DNA of 64,000 bases from Mycobacterium sp. MFM001 (GTDB lineage: Bacteria > Actinomycetota > Actinomycetes > Mycobacteriales > Mycobacteriaceae): the NCBI RefSeq assembly GCF_003402475.1, contig NZ_BFAB01000002.1, positions 494,317 to 558,316 on the forward strand. The letters are read 5' to 3'. Position numbers and translations under genes: made by a program. Under the pieces are notes generated by a model. It was given only the letters and a program-made list of their open reading frames with translations. It did no database searches and had not been told where the DNA came from. Each line of letters begins with the position of its first letter. Position 1 is the stretch's first letter. Shown here in pieces: positions 17,792 to 26,870 of the stretch.

Positions 17792-18538
17792 CTACTCCGC
17801 CGCTCGCAACAAATAGGTGTCCATGATCCAGCCGTGTCGGGCGCGGGCCTCGGCGCGCAGCGACGCGATCCGTTCCCCCACCTCGCCGACCGTGCCGGCC
17901 ACGAGCAGTTCGTCGCCGGTGCCGAGGTACGCGCCCCACCAGATCCGGGTGCCGGGCGGGCAGTCCCGAAACGAGCAGTCGCCGTCGAGCATGACCACCG
18001 CCGAGCCGGACAGTCCGTGTGCCCGCAGCTGCCGGCCGGTGGTGATCAGGACGGGTTCACCGACGTCGTTCAACGGGATCCGGTGCCTTGCCGTCAGCGC
18101 CTGCACCGCGGTGATGCCGGGGATGACGTCGTAGCTGATGTCGACCTCGGCGGCGACGGCGTCGAGGATGCGCAGGGTGCTGTCGTAGAGCGACGGGTCA
18201 CCCCAGGCCAAAAAGGCGCCGACGCCGCCCGGGCTGAGTTCGGCCGTTATGGCCGACGCCCACAGCCGGGCGCGGGCGGCGTGCCAGTCCGACACGGCGC
18301 CGCGGTAGTCGCCGTCCGCCGCGCGCGGCGGGTCGGGCAACTCGACGAACCGATAACCCGGCTCGCGGATGAACTGCGCACAGATCTGGCGGCGCAGCGC
18401 CACCAAATCGCTTTTCTGCGAGCCCTTGTCCATCGCGAAGAACACCTGGGTGTCGTTGAGCGCCTCGATCGCCTGCACGGTCACGTAACCGGGATCTCCG
18501 GCCCCGATACCGATCACGTGGATGTGCCGACTACTCAT
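17792..18538 (-). CDS. cobF: Precorrin-6A synthase (deacetylating)
   Basis: This 248-residue SAM-dependent tetrapyrrole methyltransferase methylates precorrin-5 at C-1 with loss of acetate in aerobic cobalamin synthesis. Seen are the N-terminal [31 protein letters not shown] and [15 protein letters not shown], which shape the SAM pocket. ATG 18538 is used; GTG 18547 three codons upstream is also possible. I recall that cobF was lost in the M. tuberculosis complex by a deletion at this very locus but kept in M. canettii and other mycobacteria; here it is intact. It is divergent from ctaD with 56 bases between. Confidence 0.94.
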   Translation of the reverse strand: MSSRHIHVIGIGAGDPGYVTVQAIEALNDTQVFFAMDKGSQKSDLVALRRQICAQFIREPGYRFVELPDPPRAADGDYRGAVSDWHAARARLWASAITAELSPGGVGAFLAWGDPSLYDSTLRILDAVAAEVDISYDVIPGITAVQALTARHRIPLNDVGEPVLITTGRQLRAHGLSGSAVVMLDGDCSFRDCPPGTRIWWGAYLGTGDELLVAGTVGEVGERIASLRAEARARHGWIMDTYLLRAAE

Positions 18539-18594
18539 TGCGGGCACAGCCTAATGACCGTTTCGGCCCAGTTGTCGCGGGTAACCCCGTCGAA

Positions 18595-20304
18595 ATGGTG
18601 ACCGAAGTGCGGTCGCTGGTCGCGCGCAGACCCTTCTCGCCGCGCCGCCGATCCCGCGGCGACGTGATATGGCACCTCGTCACCACCACCGACCACAAGG
18701 TGATCGGCCAGATGTATCTGGTGACCGCGTTCGGCTTCTTCCTGCTGGCCGGGCTGATGGCGATGCTGATGCGCAGCGAGTTGGCCGCGCCCGGCCTGCA
18801 GTTCCTGACCAACGAGCAATACAACCAGCTGTTCACCATCCACGGCACGATCATGCTGCTGCTGTATGCCACCCCGGTCGTATTCGGCTTCGCCAACGTC
18901 GCGCTGCCGCTGCAGATCGGCGCACCCGACGTGGCGTTCCCACGCCTGAATGCGTTCTCCTACTGGCTATTTCTGTTCGGCGGGCTCATCGTGGTAGCCG
19001 GCTTCGTCACTCCGGGCGGGGCGGCCGACTTCGGCTGGACCGGCTACACCCCGCTGTCGGATGCCATCCACTCCGCGGGCCCCGGCGGCGACCTGTGGAT
19101 CATGGGGCTGATCGTGTCCGGGCTCGGCACCATCCTCGGCGCGGTCAACATGACCACCACCGTCGTGTGCATGCGCGCCCCCGGTATGACGATGTTCCGG
19201 TTGCCGATCTTCACCTGGAACATCCTGGCGACCAGCGTGCTGATCTTCCTCGCGTTCCCGATCCTGACCGCCGCGCTGTTCGGGCTGGCCGCCGACCGGC
19301 ACCTTGGCGCGCACATCTATGACCCCGCCAACGGCGGACCGCTGCTGTGGCAGCACTTGTTCTGGTTCTTCGGCCACCCCGAGGTCTACATCGTGGCGCT
19401 GCCGTTTTTCGGCATCGTCACCGAGATACTGCCGATCTTTTCCCGCAAACCGGTCTTCGGCTACACCACGCTGGTCTACTCGACGTGGGCCATCACCGTG
19501 CTGTCGGCCTCGGTGTGGGCTCATCACATGTTTGCGACGGGAGCTGTTCTGCTGCCGTTCTTTTCGTTCATGACGTATCTCATTGCGATACCCACCGGGA
19601 TCAAATTCTTCAACTGGGCCGGCACAATGTGGAAGGGCCAGTTGACGTTTCAGACACCGATGCTGTTCGCGATCGGCTTTCTGGTCACCTTCTTGTTGGG
19701 TGGGCTGACCGGTGTGCTGCTGGCCAGCCCGCCGCTGGACTTCCACATCCACGACAGCTATTTCGTGGTCGCGCATTTCCACTACGTGCTGTTCGGCACC
19801 ATCGTGTTCTCCACCTTCGCCGGCATCTATCTGTGGTTCCCGAAGATGACGGGCCGGCTACTCGACGAGCGGCTGGGCAAACTGCATTTCTGGTTGACGC
19901 TCATCGGTTTTCACACCACGTTTCTGGTGCAGCACTGGCTCGGCGACCAAGGCATGCCGCGCCGCTACGCCGACTACCTGCCCACCGACGGCTTCCAACC
20001 GCTCAACGTCGTCTCGACAATCGGCGCGTTCATCCTCGGGGTGTCGATGGTTCCGTTCCTGTGGAACGTCTTCCGCAGCTACCGCTACGGCGAGCCGGTG
20101 ACCGTCGACGACCCGTGGGGCTACGGCAACTCGCTGGAGTGGGCGACCAGCTGCCCGCCGCCGCGGCACAACTTCACCGAACTGCCGCGTATCCGTTCCA
20201 ACCGCCCGGCCTTCGAGCTGCACTATCCACACATGCGCGAACGGGTGAAAGCCGAAGCGCATCTGGGCCGACGCCAGCCATCATCATCCCTAGACGGGAC
20301 CTGA
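18595..20304 (+). CDS. ctaD: Cytochrome c oxidase subunit I (aa3 type)
   Basis: This 569-residue haem-copper oxidase subunit has about 12 hydrophobic segments and all ligands: His in [10 protein letters not shown] (haem a), HPEVY (CuB His and cross-linked Tyr), WAHHMF (CuB) and [11 protein letters not shown] (haem a3 and a). The tail [18 protein letters not shown] is typical of mycobacterial CtaD. The known M. tuberculosis ctaD lies elsewhere (near serB2), so this is probably a second copy. No ctaC, ctaE or qcr gene is nearby. The start [13 protein letters not shown] at 18595 is shorter than the frame allows. Confidence 0.93.
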   Translation: MVTEVRSLVARRPFSPRRRSRGDVIWHLVTTTDHKVIGQMYLVTAFGFFLLAGLMAMLMRSELAAPGLQFLTNEQYNQLFTIHGTIMLLLYATPVVFGFANVALPLQIGAPDVAFPRLNAFSYWLFLFGGLIVVAGFVTPGGAADFGWTGYTPLSDAIHSAGPGGDLWIMGLIVSGLGTILGAVNMTTTVVCMRAPGMTMFRLPIFTWNILATSVLIFLAFPILTAALFGLAADRHLGAHIYDPANGGPLLWQHLFWFFGHPEVYIVALPFFGIVTEILPIFSRKPVFGYTTLVYSTWAITVLSASVWAHHMFATGAVLLPFFSFMTYLIAIPTGIKFFNWAGTMWKGQLTFQTPMLFAIGFLVTFLLGGLTGVLLASPPLDFHIHDSYFVVAHFHYVLFGTIVFSTFAGIYLWFPKMTGRLLDERLGKLHFWLTLIGFHTTFLVQHWLGDQGMPRRYADYLPTDGFQPLNVVSTIGAFILGVSMVPFLWNVFRSYRYGEPVTVDDPWGYGNSLEWATSCPPPRHNFTELPRIRSNRPAFELHYPHMRERVKAEAHLGRRQPSSSLDGT

Positions 20305-20317
20305 GGTACCCGGTACC
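20305..20317. promoter_or_regulatory. GGTACC palindrome upstream of the AurF-like gene
   Basis: GGTACC-C-GGTACC is a perfect 13-base palindrome starting right after the ctaD stop and ending 37 bases before the ATG of the diiron oxygenase. It could be an operator or a processing structure. No matching regulator gene is adjacent. Confidence 0.35.
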
Positions 20318-20354
20318 GTAGGTATTGGTATCTCCGGGCGAAGGGACGTCGACG

Positions 20355-21248
20355 ATGACTACTCCGGTAAAGGCCGGTCGCGAGGAGTTCTCCGAGCGAC
20401 TGTTGAAGGGCTCGGTCAAGAAGTCGTATGCGCCCGTCGTCGACATCGACTGGGACGCGCCGCTCGATCCGGACAAGTTCTTTCTTCCGCCGAAAACCGT
20501 GTCGCTGTACGGCACGCCAATGTGGGACGAGATGACCCGCGCCCAGCAGATCGAGCTGTCCCGGCAGGAACTGGTGAACACGCTGTCGGCTGGCATCTGG
20601 TTCGAGAACATCCTCAACCAGGCGCTGCTGCGCAAACTCATGCACAAAGATCCCACCAGCCGCTCGTCGCACTACGCGCTGACCGAGCTGGGCGACGAGA
20701 CCCGCCACATGGTGATGTTCGGCAAGGCCATCGAGCGGGTCGGCGCCAAGCCGGTGCGACCGCGGCTATACCAGCGGATGATCATCAACGCGCTGCCGTT
20801 CTTCTTCCAAGGTTCGGTGCTGTGGGTGGCCGCGCTGATCGGCGAGGAGATCTTCGACTCGCTGCAGCGCCAGATGATGGACGACCCCGAGCTGCAGCCG
20901 ATGATCCAGCGGCTGATGCGAATTCACGTCACCGAGGAGGCCCGGCACATCCAGTTCGCGCGCGACGGGCTGCGCAAGCGGGTGCCCGAGATGCGGCGGC
21001 TGGAGCGGTGGTTCGTCGCGAACATCAATGGCCTGGGCGGGTGGTTCTTCCGCTACCTGTTCACCAACCCGATTCCCTATGCGCGGGCCGGCCTGGATCC
21101 CCGTCGGGCACGCAGCGTCGCGCGAACCAGCCCGCACCGGCACGACGTCCAAGTGGCCGGTTTCGCCCCGCTGGCGGCGTTTTTGACCGAAGTGGGTCTG
21201 ATGGGCCCGATCGCGCGCCGCGGCTGGACGCGCACCAGGTTCCTGTGA
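20355..21248 (+). CDS. AurF-type diiron oxygenase
   Basis: This 297-residue helical protein has the diiron motifs of the AurF/PF11583 group: ELGDETRHMVMFGKAIE and a second VTEEARHIQFARDGL, each giving Glu and His ligands in ExxxH spacing, plus ELVNTLSAGIWFENIL and AALIGEEIFDSLQ supplying further Glu. Such enzymes oxygenate amines, fatty acids or aromatic substrates; this one is unassigned. ATG 20355 follows GAAGGG. Its stop TGA overlaps the GTG of the next gene, so the two are translationally coupled. Confidence 0.85.
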   Translation: MTTPVKAGREEFSERLLKGSVKKSYAPVVDIDWDAPLDPDKFFLPPKTVSLYGTPMWDEMTRAQQIELSRQELVNTLSAGIWFENILNQALLRKLMHKDPTSRSSHYALTELGDETRHMVMFGKAIERVGAKPVRPRLYQRMIINALPFFFQGSVLWVAALIGEEIFDSLQRQMMDDPELQPMIQRLMRIHVTEEARHIQFARDGLRKRVPEMRRLERWFVANINGLGGWFFRYLFTNPIPYARAGLDPRRARSVARTSPHRHDVQVAGFAPLAAFLTEVGLMGPIARRGWTRTRFL

Positions 21249-22330
21249 TCCACGACGTCTTCACGGTCGCCGATGGCGACGTGGTCAGTTCGGTGTTCGA
21301 CGACGACACCGACACCTGGACGCTGACCACGAAAGGTGGCGAGACCCGCCGTAGCCGGATCGTCGTCAGCGAAGCCTCACCGTTTGTCCCCTGGATACCG
21401 AACCTGCCGGGCCGCAACGACTTTCGCGGCGCAGCGTTCCCCGCAACGGCGCCCGATCCCGATTTCGACCCGACCGGCAAACGCGTCGCGGTGATCGGCG
21501 CCGACGCTGCCGCCGGCCGGCTCATCGGCGAGTTGACCGCGGCGGCGTCGGTGAGGGTGTTCCCCCACCCGCCGCGCCGGTTCGTCGCCACCATCGGTCG
21601 CTGGCGTCGGCGGCACACGTCGGCCGACGTGGTGAGCGCGCCCGTCGACACGCTGACCGCGTCGGGCATTCGCACCCGCGACGGCGTCCACCACGACGCC
21701 GACGCCGTCGTCTACGGCACCGGGCTGGCGCTCCGCGACCACCTGCCGAACGACACCCTGGTCGGCGCCCACCGCCTCACCATCCAGCAGACGTGGCGCG
21801 ACGGCAGCGAGCCCTACCTGGGCGTCGCAATCCATGGCTTCCCCAACTATTTCCTGGTCAACGGACCGGACACCGTGCGCTACGTCGCCGGCTGCCTGCG
21901 GCTCATGGCCGGCCGCTCGCGCATCGAAGTGCGGCGCAGCACCCAACAGGTGTTCAACGAACGCCTCTACCTGCGGGGCCCGCGGCTTCGTCCGAGAGCA
22001 TCGGCGTACGAGTTCTCCGACGGCGCGCACGACGACGCCTACGACGGCACAGGCACGTTGACCGTCGCCGGCACGGACCACCCGGTGCGAGTCCGGCTCA
22101 CCGGACACGTCGATCCGATCGATGGCCAATACCATTGGCAGGGAACGGTATTCGGTCGGCTGCCCGCCGATGTGCTCAAGCAGTCGCGGGAGGTGACGTT
22201 GGCAATCGCAGAATGCAGCGCGCCGGCACGGATCATCGAACAAACGCCGCAGAACACGCACTCGATCGCCGGGGTCGGCGCGCCGCCGTTCGCGCTGACG
22301 GACGTCGAACTGGCCGTGCCGCAGCGGTAG
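21245..22330 (+). CDS. Reduced flavin-monooxygenase-like protein with C-terminal DUF4873 (Rv0943c-like)
   Basis: This 361-residue protein starts at GTG 21245, overlapping the diiron oxygenase stop. It resembles the middle and end of a Baeyer-Villiger monooxygenase: PFVPWIPNLPGRNDFRG, then a Rossmann segment GKRVAVIGADAAAGRLI, and VVYGTGLAL. The usual N-terminal GxGxxG FAD-binding part (about 100 residues) is missing, and the FxGxxxHxxxW fingerprint has decayed to FRGAAFPATAPD with no His. The last 100 residues (from about 265) look like DUF4873. It may not be a working monooxygenase; a partner role for the diiron enzyme is possible. Confidence 0.72.
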   Translation: MIHDVFTVADGDVVSSVFDDDTDTWTLTTKGGETRRSRIVVSEASPFVPWIPNLPGRNDFRGAAFPATAPDPDFDPTGKRVAVIGADAAAGRLIGELTAAASVRVFPHPPRRFVATIGRWRRRHTSADVVSAPVDTLTASGIRTRDGVHHDADAVVYGTGLALRDHLPNDTLVGAHRLTIQQTWRDGSEPYLGVAIHGFPNYFLVNGPDTVRYVAGCLRLMAGRSRIEVRRSTQQVFNERLYLRGPRLRPRASAYEFSDGAHDDAYDGTGTLTVAGTDHPVRVRLTGHVDPIDGQYHWQGTVFGRLPADVLKQSREVTLAIAECSAPARIIEQTPQNTHSIAGVGAPPFALTDVELAVPQR

Positions 22331-22435
22331 ATTTCGGACAGCGACCCTCGCCGACGCGCGTAATCTGGATAGATGGCCCACTGACAGGGTTGCCTTTGCG
22401 GTCCTGTGGGTAATCCAGGAATGGTGGCACGCGCA

Positions 22436-23440
22436 ATGCCAGGCGAAAGCAACACGCTGAACGTGGTCGCGGTCGGGGGTTCGGCCGGTGGCGTGGAGGC
22501 GCTGACCCACTTCGCCGCCGGGCTGCCGCCCGATCTGCCCTACGCGGTGCTCGTCGCGCTGCATATGCCGGCGGGCGCACCCAGCGTGTTGGCTCGCATC
22601 CTGGACCGCAACGGCCCGCTCCCGGCGGCTCAAGCAGTCGATGGGGCGCGCTTGACGCCCGGCACCATCCAGGTCGCGGTGCCCAATCGCCACTTACTCG
22701 TGGACGGCGATCGAATTGCCTTGTCCCAAGGCCCTACTGAGAACGGCCACCGCCCGGCGATCAATGCGTTGTTCCGCTCGGTGGCGCTGTCGCATGGCCA
22801 GCGCACGGTTGGCGTGCTGCTCTCCGGTGTCCTCGACGACGGCACATTGGGATGCGCGGCGATTCAGTCGCGCGGCGGTACGACGATCGCCCAATCGCCC
22901 ACCGACGCACTGTTTTCCGCCATGCCGACGAACGCCATCGAGGCCGGCGTCATCGATCACGAGATGGCGGCCATTGAAGTAGGCGGGCTGCTCAAGCAGT
23001 TGGCCGATCGAGAATTCGAGGACCGTGAGATGGAGCCCGACGCCCGCATGGAGCTGGAAAACCGAATCGCGATGGCCCGACGATTCTCGACCGAATTCGA
23101 CACCGAGGCGCTGGGATCACCCTCTGGATACACCTGCCCGGACTGCAATGGCTCGCTGATCGGGGTCAGCGAGGGCAGCTACCGCTGCCACGTGGGTCAT
23201 GCCTGGACGGCCGACGCGCTGCTGCGTGCGCGCGACGAGGAGATCGAGACCGCGATCTGGGTTGCGATGCGCAGCCTGCAGGAGAAGGCCAAGCTGTCGC
23301 GCCGGCTGGCTGAGCAGGTCAACCCCGGGATGCTGAGCGAAAGGTATGAGGCAATCGCCCTGGAAGCCGAGCATGCGATGTCGATACTCGGCAGCCGGCT
23401 GTCCGAGGCGTACGGCAAGGACCGGGAGCCCGATGGCTAG
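22436..23440 (+). CDS. CheB-type methylesterase with C-terminal zinc-ribbon-like region
   Basis: This 334-residue protein has a CheB catalytic domain without a receiver domain: VVAVGGSAGGVEAL (catalytic Ser), VALHMPAG (His) and LLSGVLDDGTLG (Asp). In chemotaxis CheB removes methyl groups from receptor glutamates. Residues about 225-250 carry CPDC...YRCHVGHAW, a Cys2-CysHis set that could bind zinc, followed by a helical tail. Starts at 22406 (GTG) and 22421 (ATG) are also open; 22436 has GGTGG eight bases upstream. Its last 8 bases overlap the STAS-HATPase gene. Confidence 0.85.
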   Translation: MPGESNTLNVVAVGGSAGGVEALTHFAAGLPPDLPYAVLVALHMPAGAPSVLARILDRNGPLPAAQAVDGARLTPGTIQVAVPNRHLLVDGDRIALSQGPTENGHRPAINALFRSVALSHGQRTVGVLLSGVLDDGTLGCAAIQSRGGTTIAQSPTDALFSAMPTNAIEAGVIDHEMAAIEVGGLLKQLADREFEDREMEPDARMELENRIAMARRFSTEFDTEALGSPSGYTCPDCNGSLIGVSEGSYRCHVGHAWTADALLRARDEEIETAIWVAMRSLQEKAKLSRRLAEQVNPGMLSERYEAIALEAEHAMSILGSRLSEAYGKDREPDG

Positions 23441-24191
23441 CCACGCCGGCGAGTTGACGGTTTCCGAGCAGGCCGCGGGAACGGTGTGTCTGCTCACTGT
23501 CGAGGGTGTCCTCGACAGCAGCAGCTACCTGAAACTGCGCGACGCGGTCATCAAGGCGGCATTGGACGAGCCGCGTGCGGTTCTCGTCGACGTCGACGGG
23601 CTGGTTGTCCCGGCGTCGTCGGCGTGGTCGGTATTCACCAGCGCACGCTGGCATGTGAGCACCTGGCCCGACGTTCCCATCGCCCTTATCTGCTCGCACG
23701 CCGCGCGCCGCGCATCCATCGCACACACCGGTGTTACCCGCTATGTCCCCGTGCACGCGAGCGCCGAAGCCGCGCTGAACGCTCTGACCGGAAAGAGCCA
23801 GACCACCCGGCGACGGGCGCGGGCGGAACTGCCTGCCTCCCTTGCCAGCCTGCACAAGGCCCGCGAGCTGGTCGCCGAGCATCTGGCGGCCTGGTCACAG
23901 AGCGACCTCATTCCGGTGGCGACAGTCGTCGTCAACGCATTGGTCGAGAACGTCCTGCAACACACCGCCAGCTCACCGGTAGTGGTGCTGGAGTCCAAGG
24001 GCGCGACGGTCACGGTTTCGGTGCAGGATTGCAGCACCACGCCGGCCACTCGGCACGAGGATCCGATCCGCGGCAGCGATCGGGTTTCCGGACTGGCCAT
24101 CGTTGCGGCGGTTAGCCGCGCCTGGGGCAGCACGCCGACCCCGTCGGGAAAGGCGGTGTGGGCGGTCATGGGTCCGGAAAACCGGCTCTAG
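23433..24191 (+). CDS. STAS domain plus histidine-kinase-type ATPase protein
   Basis: This 252-residue protein combines an N-terminal STAS domain (LTVSEQAAGTVCLLTVEGVLDSS to about residue 110), as in anti-sigma antagonists, with a C-terminal HATPase region (ATVVVNALVENVLQHTASS N-box; GSDRVSGLAIVAAV G-box), as in anti-sigma kinases. Both halves of a partner-switch are therefore in one chain, with no phospho-acceptor His domain. ATG 23433 lies inside the end of the CheB gene. It sits between CheB and CheR genes, so it may be the signalling output or the missing kinase of that set. Confidence 0.8.
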   Translation: MASHAGELTVSEQAAGTVCLLTVEGVLDSSSYLKLRDAVIKAALDEPRAVLVDVDGLVVPASSAWSVFTSARWHVSTWPDVPIALICSHAARRASIAHTGVTRYVPVHASAEAALNALTGKSQTTRRRARAELPASLASLHKARELVAEHLAAWSQSDLIPVATVVVNALVENVLQHTASSPVVVLESKGATVTVSVQDCSTTPATRHEDPIRGSDRVSGLAIVAAVSRAWGSTPTPSGKAVWAVMGPENRL

Positions 24192-24240
24192 TCGCGAGTA
24201 GTGTTCAAATTCGCCAAGTTTTATCGGCGGACAGGACGAG

Positions 24241-26082
24241 ATGGACACCAAGACCGACGAATCGTTCGAGGCCCTTCTGCGATACATGCGGGATTCCCGC
24301 GGGTTCGATTTCACCGGATACAAGCGCACCACCCTGATGCGACGGGTCCGCCATCGGATGGCCCAGGCCGGCTATGAAACCTTCGAGCAGTATCTCGACG
24401 TGCTGCAGGCCAGTTCCGACGAATTCTCGGCCCTGTTCAACACGATCCTGATCAACGTCACCGCATTCTTCCGCGACCCGGACGCCTGGCAATACATCGC
24501 CGCCGACGTCATCCCGCGGGTGCTCGCCGAACGCGGGCCGGAGGACCCGATCCGGGTCTGGAGCGCCGGCTGCGCCTCGGGACAGGAGGCCTACACACTG
24601 GCGATGTTGCTGGCCGAGGCGCTCGGGCCAGACAACTTCCGGCAGCGGGTGAAGATCTACGCGACCGACGTCGACGAGGACGCCCTCACCGAGGCGCGAG
24701 CCGCCACCTATGACGCCAAGGCCGTCGACTCGGTTCCGGCCGAAAAGTTGGAAAAGTATTTCGAACACCTCAACGGCCGCTACGTCTTTCACAAAGACCT
24801 ACGCCGTGCAGTGATCTTCGGGCGCAACGACCTGGTCAAGGATGCTCCGATTTCGCGAGTGGATCTGCTGGTATGCCGCAACACGCTGATGTACATGAAC
24901 GCCGAAACACAGCGAAACGTCTTGGGGCGCTTGCATTTTGCGTTGGCAGCGCAGGGCACGCTATTCCTCGGCCACGCCGAGATGCTGTTGAGTCACACCG
25001 ACCGGTTCGCGCCTTTGAACCTCAAACACCGCGTCTTTCGCAAGGCACCCGGGTCGCACAGCGGCCTGGACCGCTACGATCCGGCGGCTACGATGTATGA
25101 CCGCCGGGGCGATCTGCCCGGCCTTACCACCGTGCGGGACTTGGCATTTCGCGCGAATCCCGTCGCGCAGATCGTGGTGACCGGCGAAGACACCGTGGCG
25201 ATGATCAACCAGCAGGCCGAGGCAATGTTCGGGTTGTCGGCCCGCGACATCGGGCGCCTGCTGCGGGACCTGGAGGTCTCCTACCGGCCGGTCGAGTTGC
25301 GCGCGTATCTGGAACAGGCCAAGGTCGAGCGCCGTTCGGCCCGGATCCCCGACGTCAAATGGCAGCGTCCCGGGGCGGAAACGGTGTGGTTCGAGATCCA
25401 CGTCAATCCGCTCGTCGACGCCGAAAATGGGCTGCTGGGTGTGTCGATCGTGTTCTTCGACGTCACCGCGACACGGGCATTGCTGGACAAGGTGGTCCAG
25501 ACCAACCGTCAGCTCGAAGCGGCCTACGAGGAATTGCAATCCACCAACGAAGAACTCGAGACCACCAACGAGGAACTGCAGTCGACCGTCGAGGAGCTCG
25601 AAACCACCAACGAGGAACTGCAGTCCACCAATGAAGAACTCGAGACGATGAACGAGGAGCTGCAGTCCACCAACGACGAGCTGCACACCATCAACGATGC
25701 GCTGCGCGAGCGCAGCGTCGAACTCGACGATGCCCGCACTTTCCTGGATTCCCTGGTCAACTCGGTCCATTTCGGCATGGTGGTGGTGGATCGCGAGATG
25801 CGAGTGGTGGTGTGGAACCGCGGCTGTGAGGAGCTGTGGGGCCTGCGCGCCGACGAAACCGCCGGCCAAGTCCTCACCACCCTCGATATCGGCCTGCCGA
25901 TGGACAGCGTCCGGCCGCTGATCGGCAATGCGTTCGTGGATCCCGAGAATCCGGGCAAGGCGGTGATCGAGGCGGTCAACCGTCGGGGCCGGCCCACTGA
26001 GGTCCGAGTCACCTGCACCGGGTTTCAAGCCGCGGAGGGCGGTGTCAACGGCGCGCTCTTGCTGATGGAGCCGCAGTCCTGA
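24241..26082 (+). CDS. CheR-type methyltransferase with PAS, coiled coil and second PAS
   Basis: This 613-residue protein begins with a CheR SAM-methyltransferase (residues about 5-270: INVTAFFRDPDAW, VWSAGCASGQEAYTLAML SAM motif, IYATDVDEDAL, LLVCRNTLMYM). A PAS domain follows (about 290-410), then a striking heptad coiled coil of alternating ELQSTNEELETTNE units (about 420-485), then a second PAS (about 495-605). This is the order of CheB-CheR-PAS hybrid sensor proteins, but without the fused CheB and without a C-terminal kinase; these are encoded separately just upstream. The heptads make the DNA at about 25,530-25,690 repetitive. Confidence 0.88.
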   Translation: MDTKTDESFEALLRYMRDSRGFDFTGYKRTTLMRRVRHRMAQAGYETFEQYLDVLQASSDEFSALFNTILINVTAFFRDPDAWQYIAADVIPRVLAERGPEDPIRVWSAGCASGQEAYTLAMLLAEALGPDNFRQRVKIYATDVDEDALTEARAATYDAKAVDSVPAEKLEKYFEHLNGRYVFHKDLRRAVIFGRNDLVKDAPISRVDLLVCRNTLMYMNAETQRNVLGRLHFALAAQGTLFLGHAEMLLSHTDRFAPLNLKHRVFRKAPGSHSGLDRYDPAATMYDRRGDLPGLTTVRDLAFRANPVAQIVVTGEDTVAMINQQAEAMFGLSARDIGRLLRDLEVSYRPVELRAYLEQAKVERRSARIPDVKWQRPGAETVWFEIHVNPLVDAENGLLGVSIVFFDVTATRALLDKVVQTNRQLEAAYEELQSTNEELETTNEELQSTVEELETTNEELQSTNEELETMNEELQSTNDELHTINDALRERSVELDDARTFLDSLVNSVHFGMVVVDREMRVVVWNRGCEELWGLRADETAGQVLTTLDIGLPMDSVRPLIGNAFVDPENPGKAVIEAVNRRGRPTEVRVTCTGFQAAEGGVNGALLLMEPQS

Positions 26083-26086
26083 CACA

Positions 26087-26803
26087 TCACGAGTTCCGCC
26101 GGTGGTTACGCAAGTCGTCGAACTCGGCCCTCACGATGCGATAACACTCGCATGCCTTGTGCTCCAGCCCTTCTCGGTCGGCGATCGTGATGATGCCGCG
26201 CCGGTAGCGGATGAGGCCCTGCGCCTGAACCCGCTGGGCCGTCTCCGACACAGTGGGCCGGTGCACGCCCAACATCTGTGCCAAAAACTCCTGGGTGAGC
26301 GGGAATTCGTCGCGCCCCACCCGGTCCTGCGTGGTCAGCAACCAGCGGGCCATCCGGACCTCGGTGGAGTGGCTGCGGTTGCAGACCACGTTTTGGGAGA
26401 CCTGCACCATGGTGGCTTGAGTGAACCGGTTCAGCAGCGCGCGTAGCACACCGTCGCGGCCCAGCGCCGCGCGGAAATCTGTAGCGCTGATCCGGACCGC
26501 CTCGCCTGGAACCTGACAAAACGCCGCCTGCGGGCTGCTGCTGGCGCCCAGGTACACCGGCAGGCCGACCATTCCCTCGTGGCCGACGGTGGCGACCTCC
26601 AGTTGGATCTGTCCGTCGGCCATGGCCACCAGTGAGTAGACCGCGGTCAGCGGGAAATAGATGTCGTTGATCGGCTTTCCCGGCTCGTAGGCCGTGCGCT
26701 TGATCTGGCTGTGTTCTGCCCGCAGGTGCGGCCGCAATTCGGCGAACTCCGACGCCGGCAGCTGGGCCAAGATCGCATTACGCCGAACATCCGCCTCATT
26801 CAT
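26087..26803 (-). CDS. Crp/Fnr-family transcriptional regulator
   Basis: This 238-residue protein has an N-terminal cyclic-nucleotide-type beta-barrel (YEPGKPINDIYFPLTAVYSLVAMADGQIQLEVATVGHEGMVGLPVYLG) and a C-terminal winged helix (LTQEFLAQMLGVHRPTVSETAQRVQAQGLIRYRRG). The barrel lacks the clear RxS cAMP-phosphate motif of CRP, so the ligand is unknown. ATG 26803 starts the homology (MNEADVRRNAILAQLP). It converges with the CheR gene (4-base gap) and is divergent from the short CheB gene, so it may control the island. Confidence 0.85.
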   Translation of the reverse strand: MNEADVRRNAILAQLPASEFAELRPHLRAEHSQIKRTAYEPGKPINDIYFPLTAVYSLVAMADGQIQLEVATVGHEGMVGLPVYLGASSSPQAAFCQVPGEAVRISATDFRAALGRDGVLRALLNRFTQATMVQVSQNVVCNRSHSTEVRMARWLLTTQDRVGRDEFPLTQEFLAQMLGVHRPTVSETAQRVQAQGLIRYRRGIITIADREGLEHKACECYRIVRAEFDDLRNHRRNS

Positions 26804-26870
26804 CCACCCGGGATACCCGGTCAGGCGATAGTTATGTCCGCAACCGGACACAGCGATTACCCTGACAAAC

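Noticed and set aside
25520..25690. Dense near-direct DNA repeats, at first sight like a repeat array
   Set aside because: They encode the heptad coiled coil of the CheR-PAS protein; units are not separated by unique spacers.
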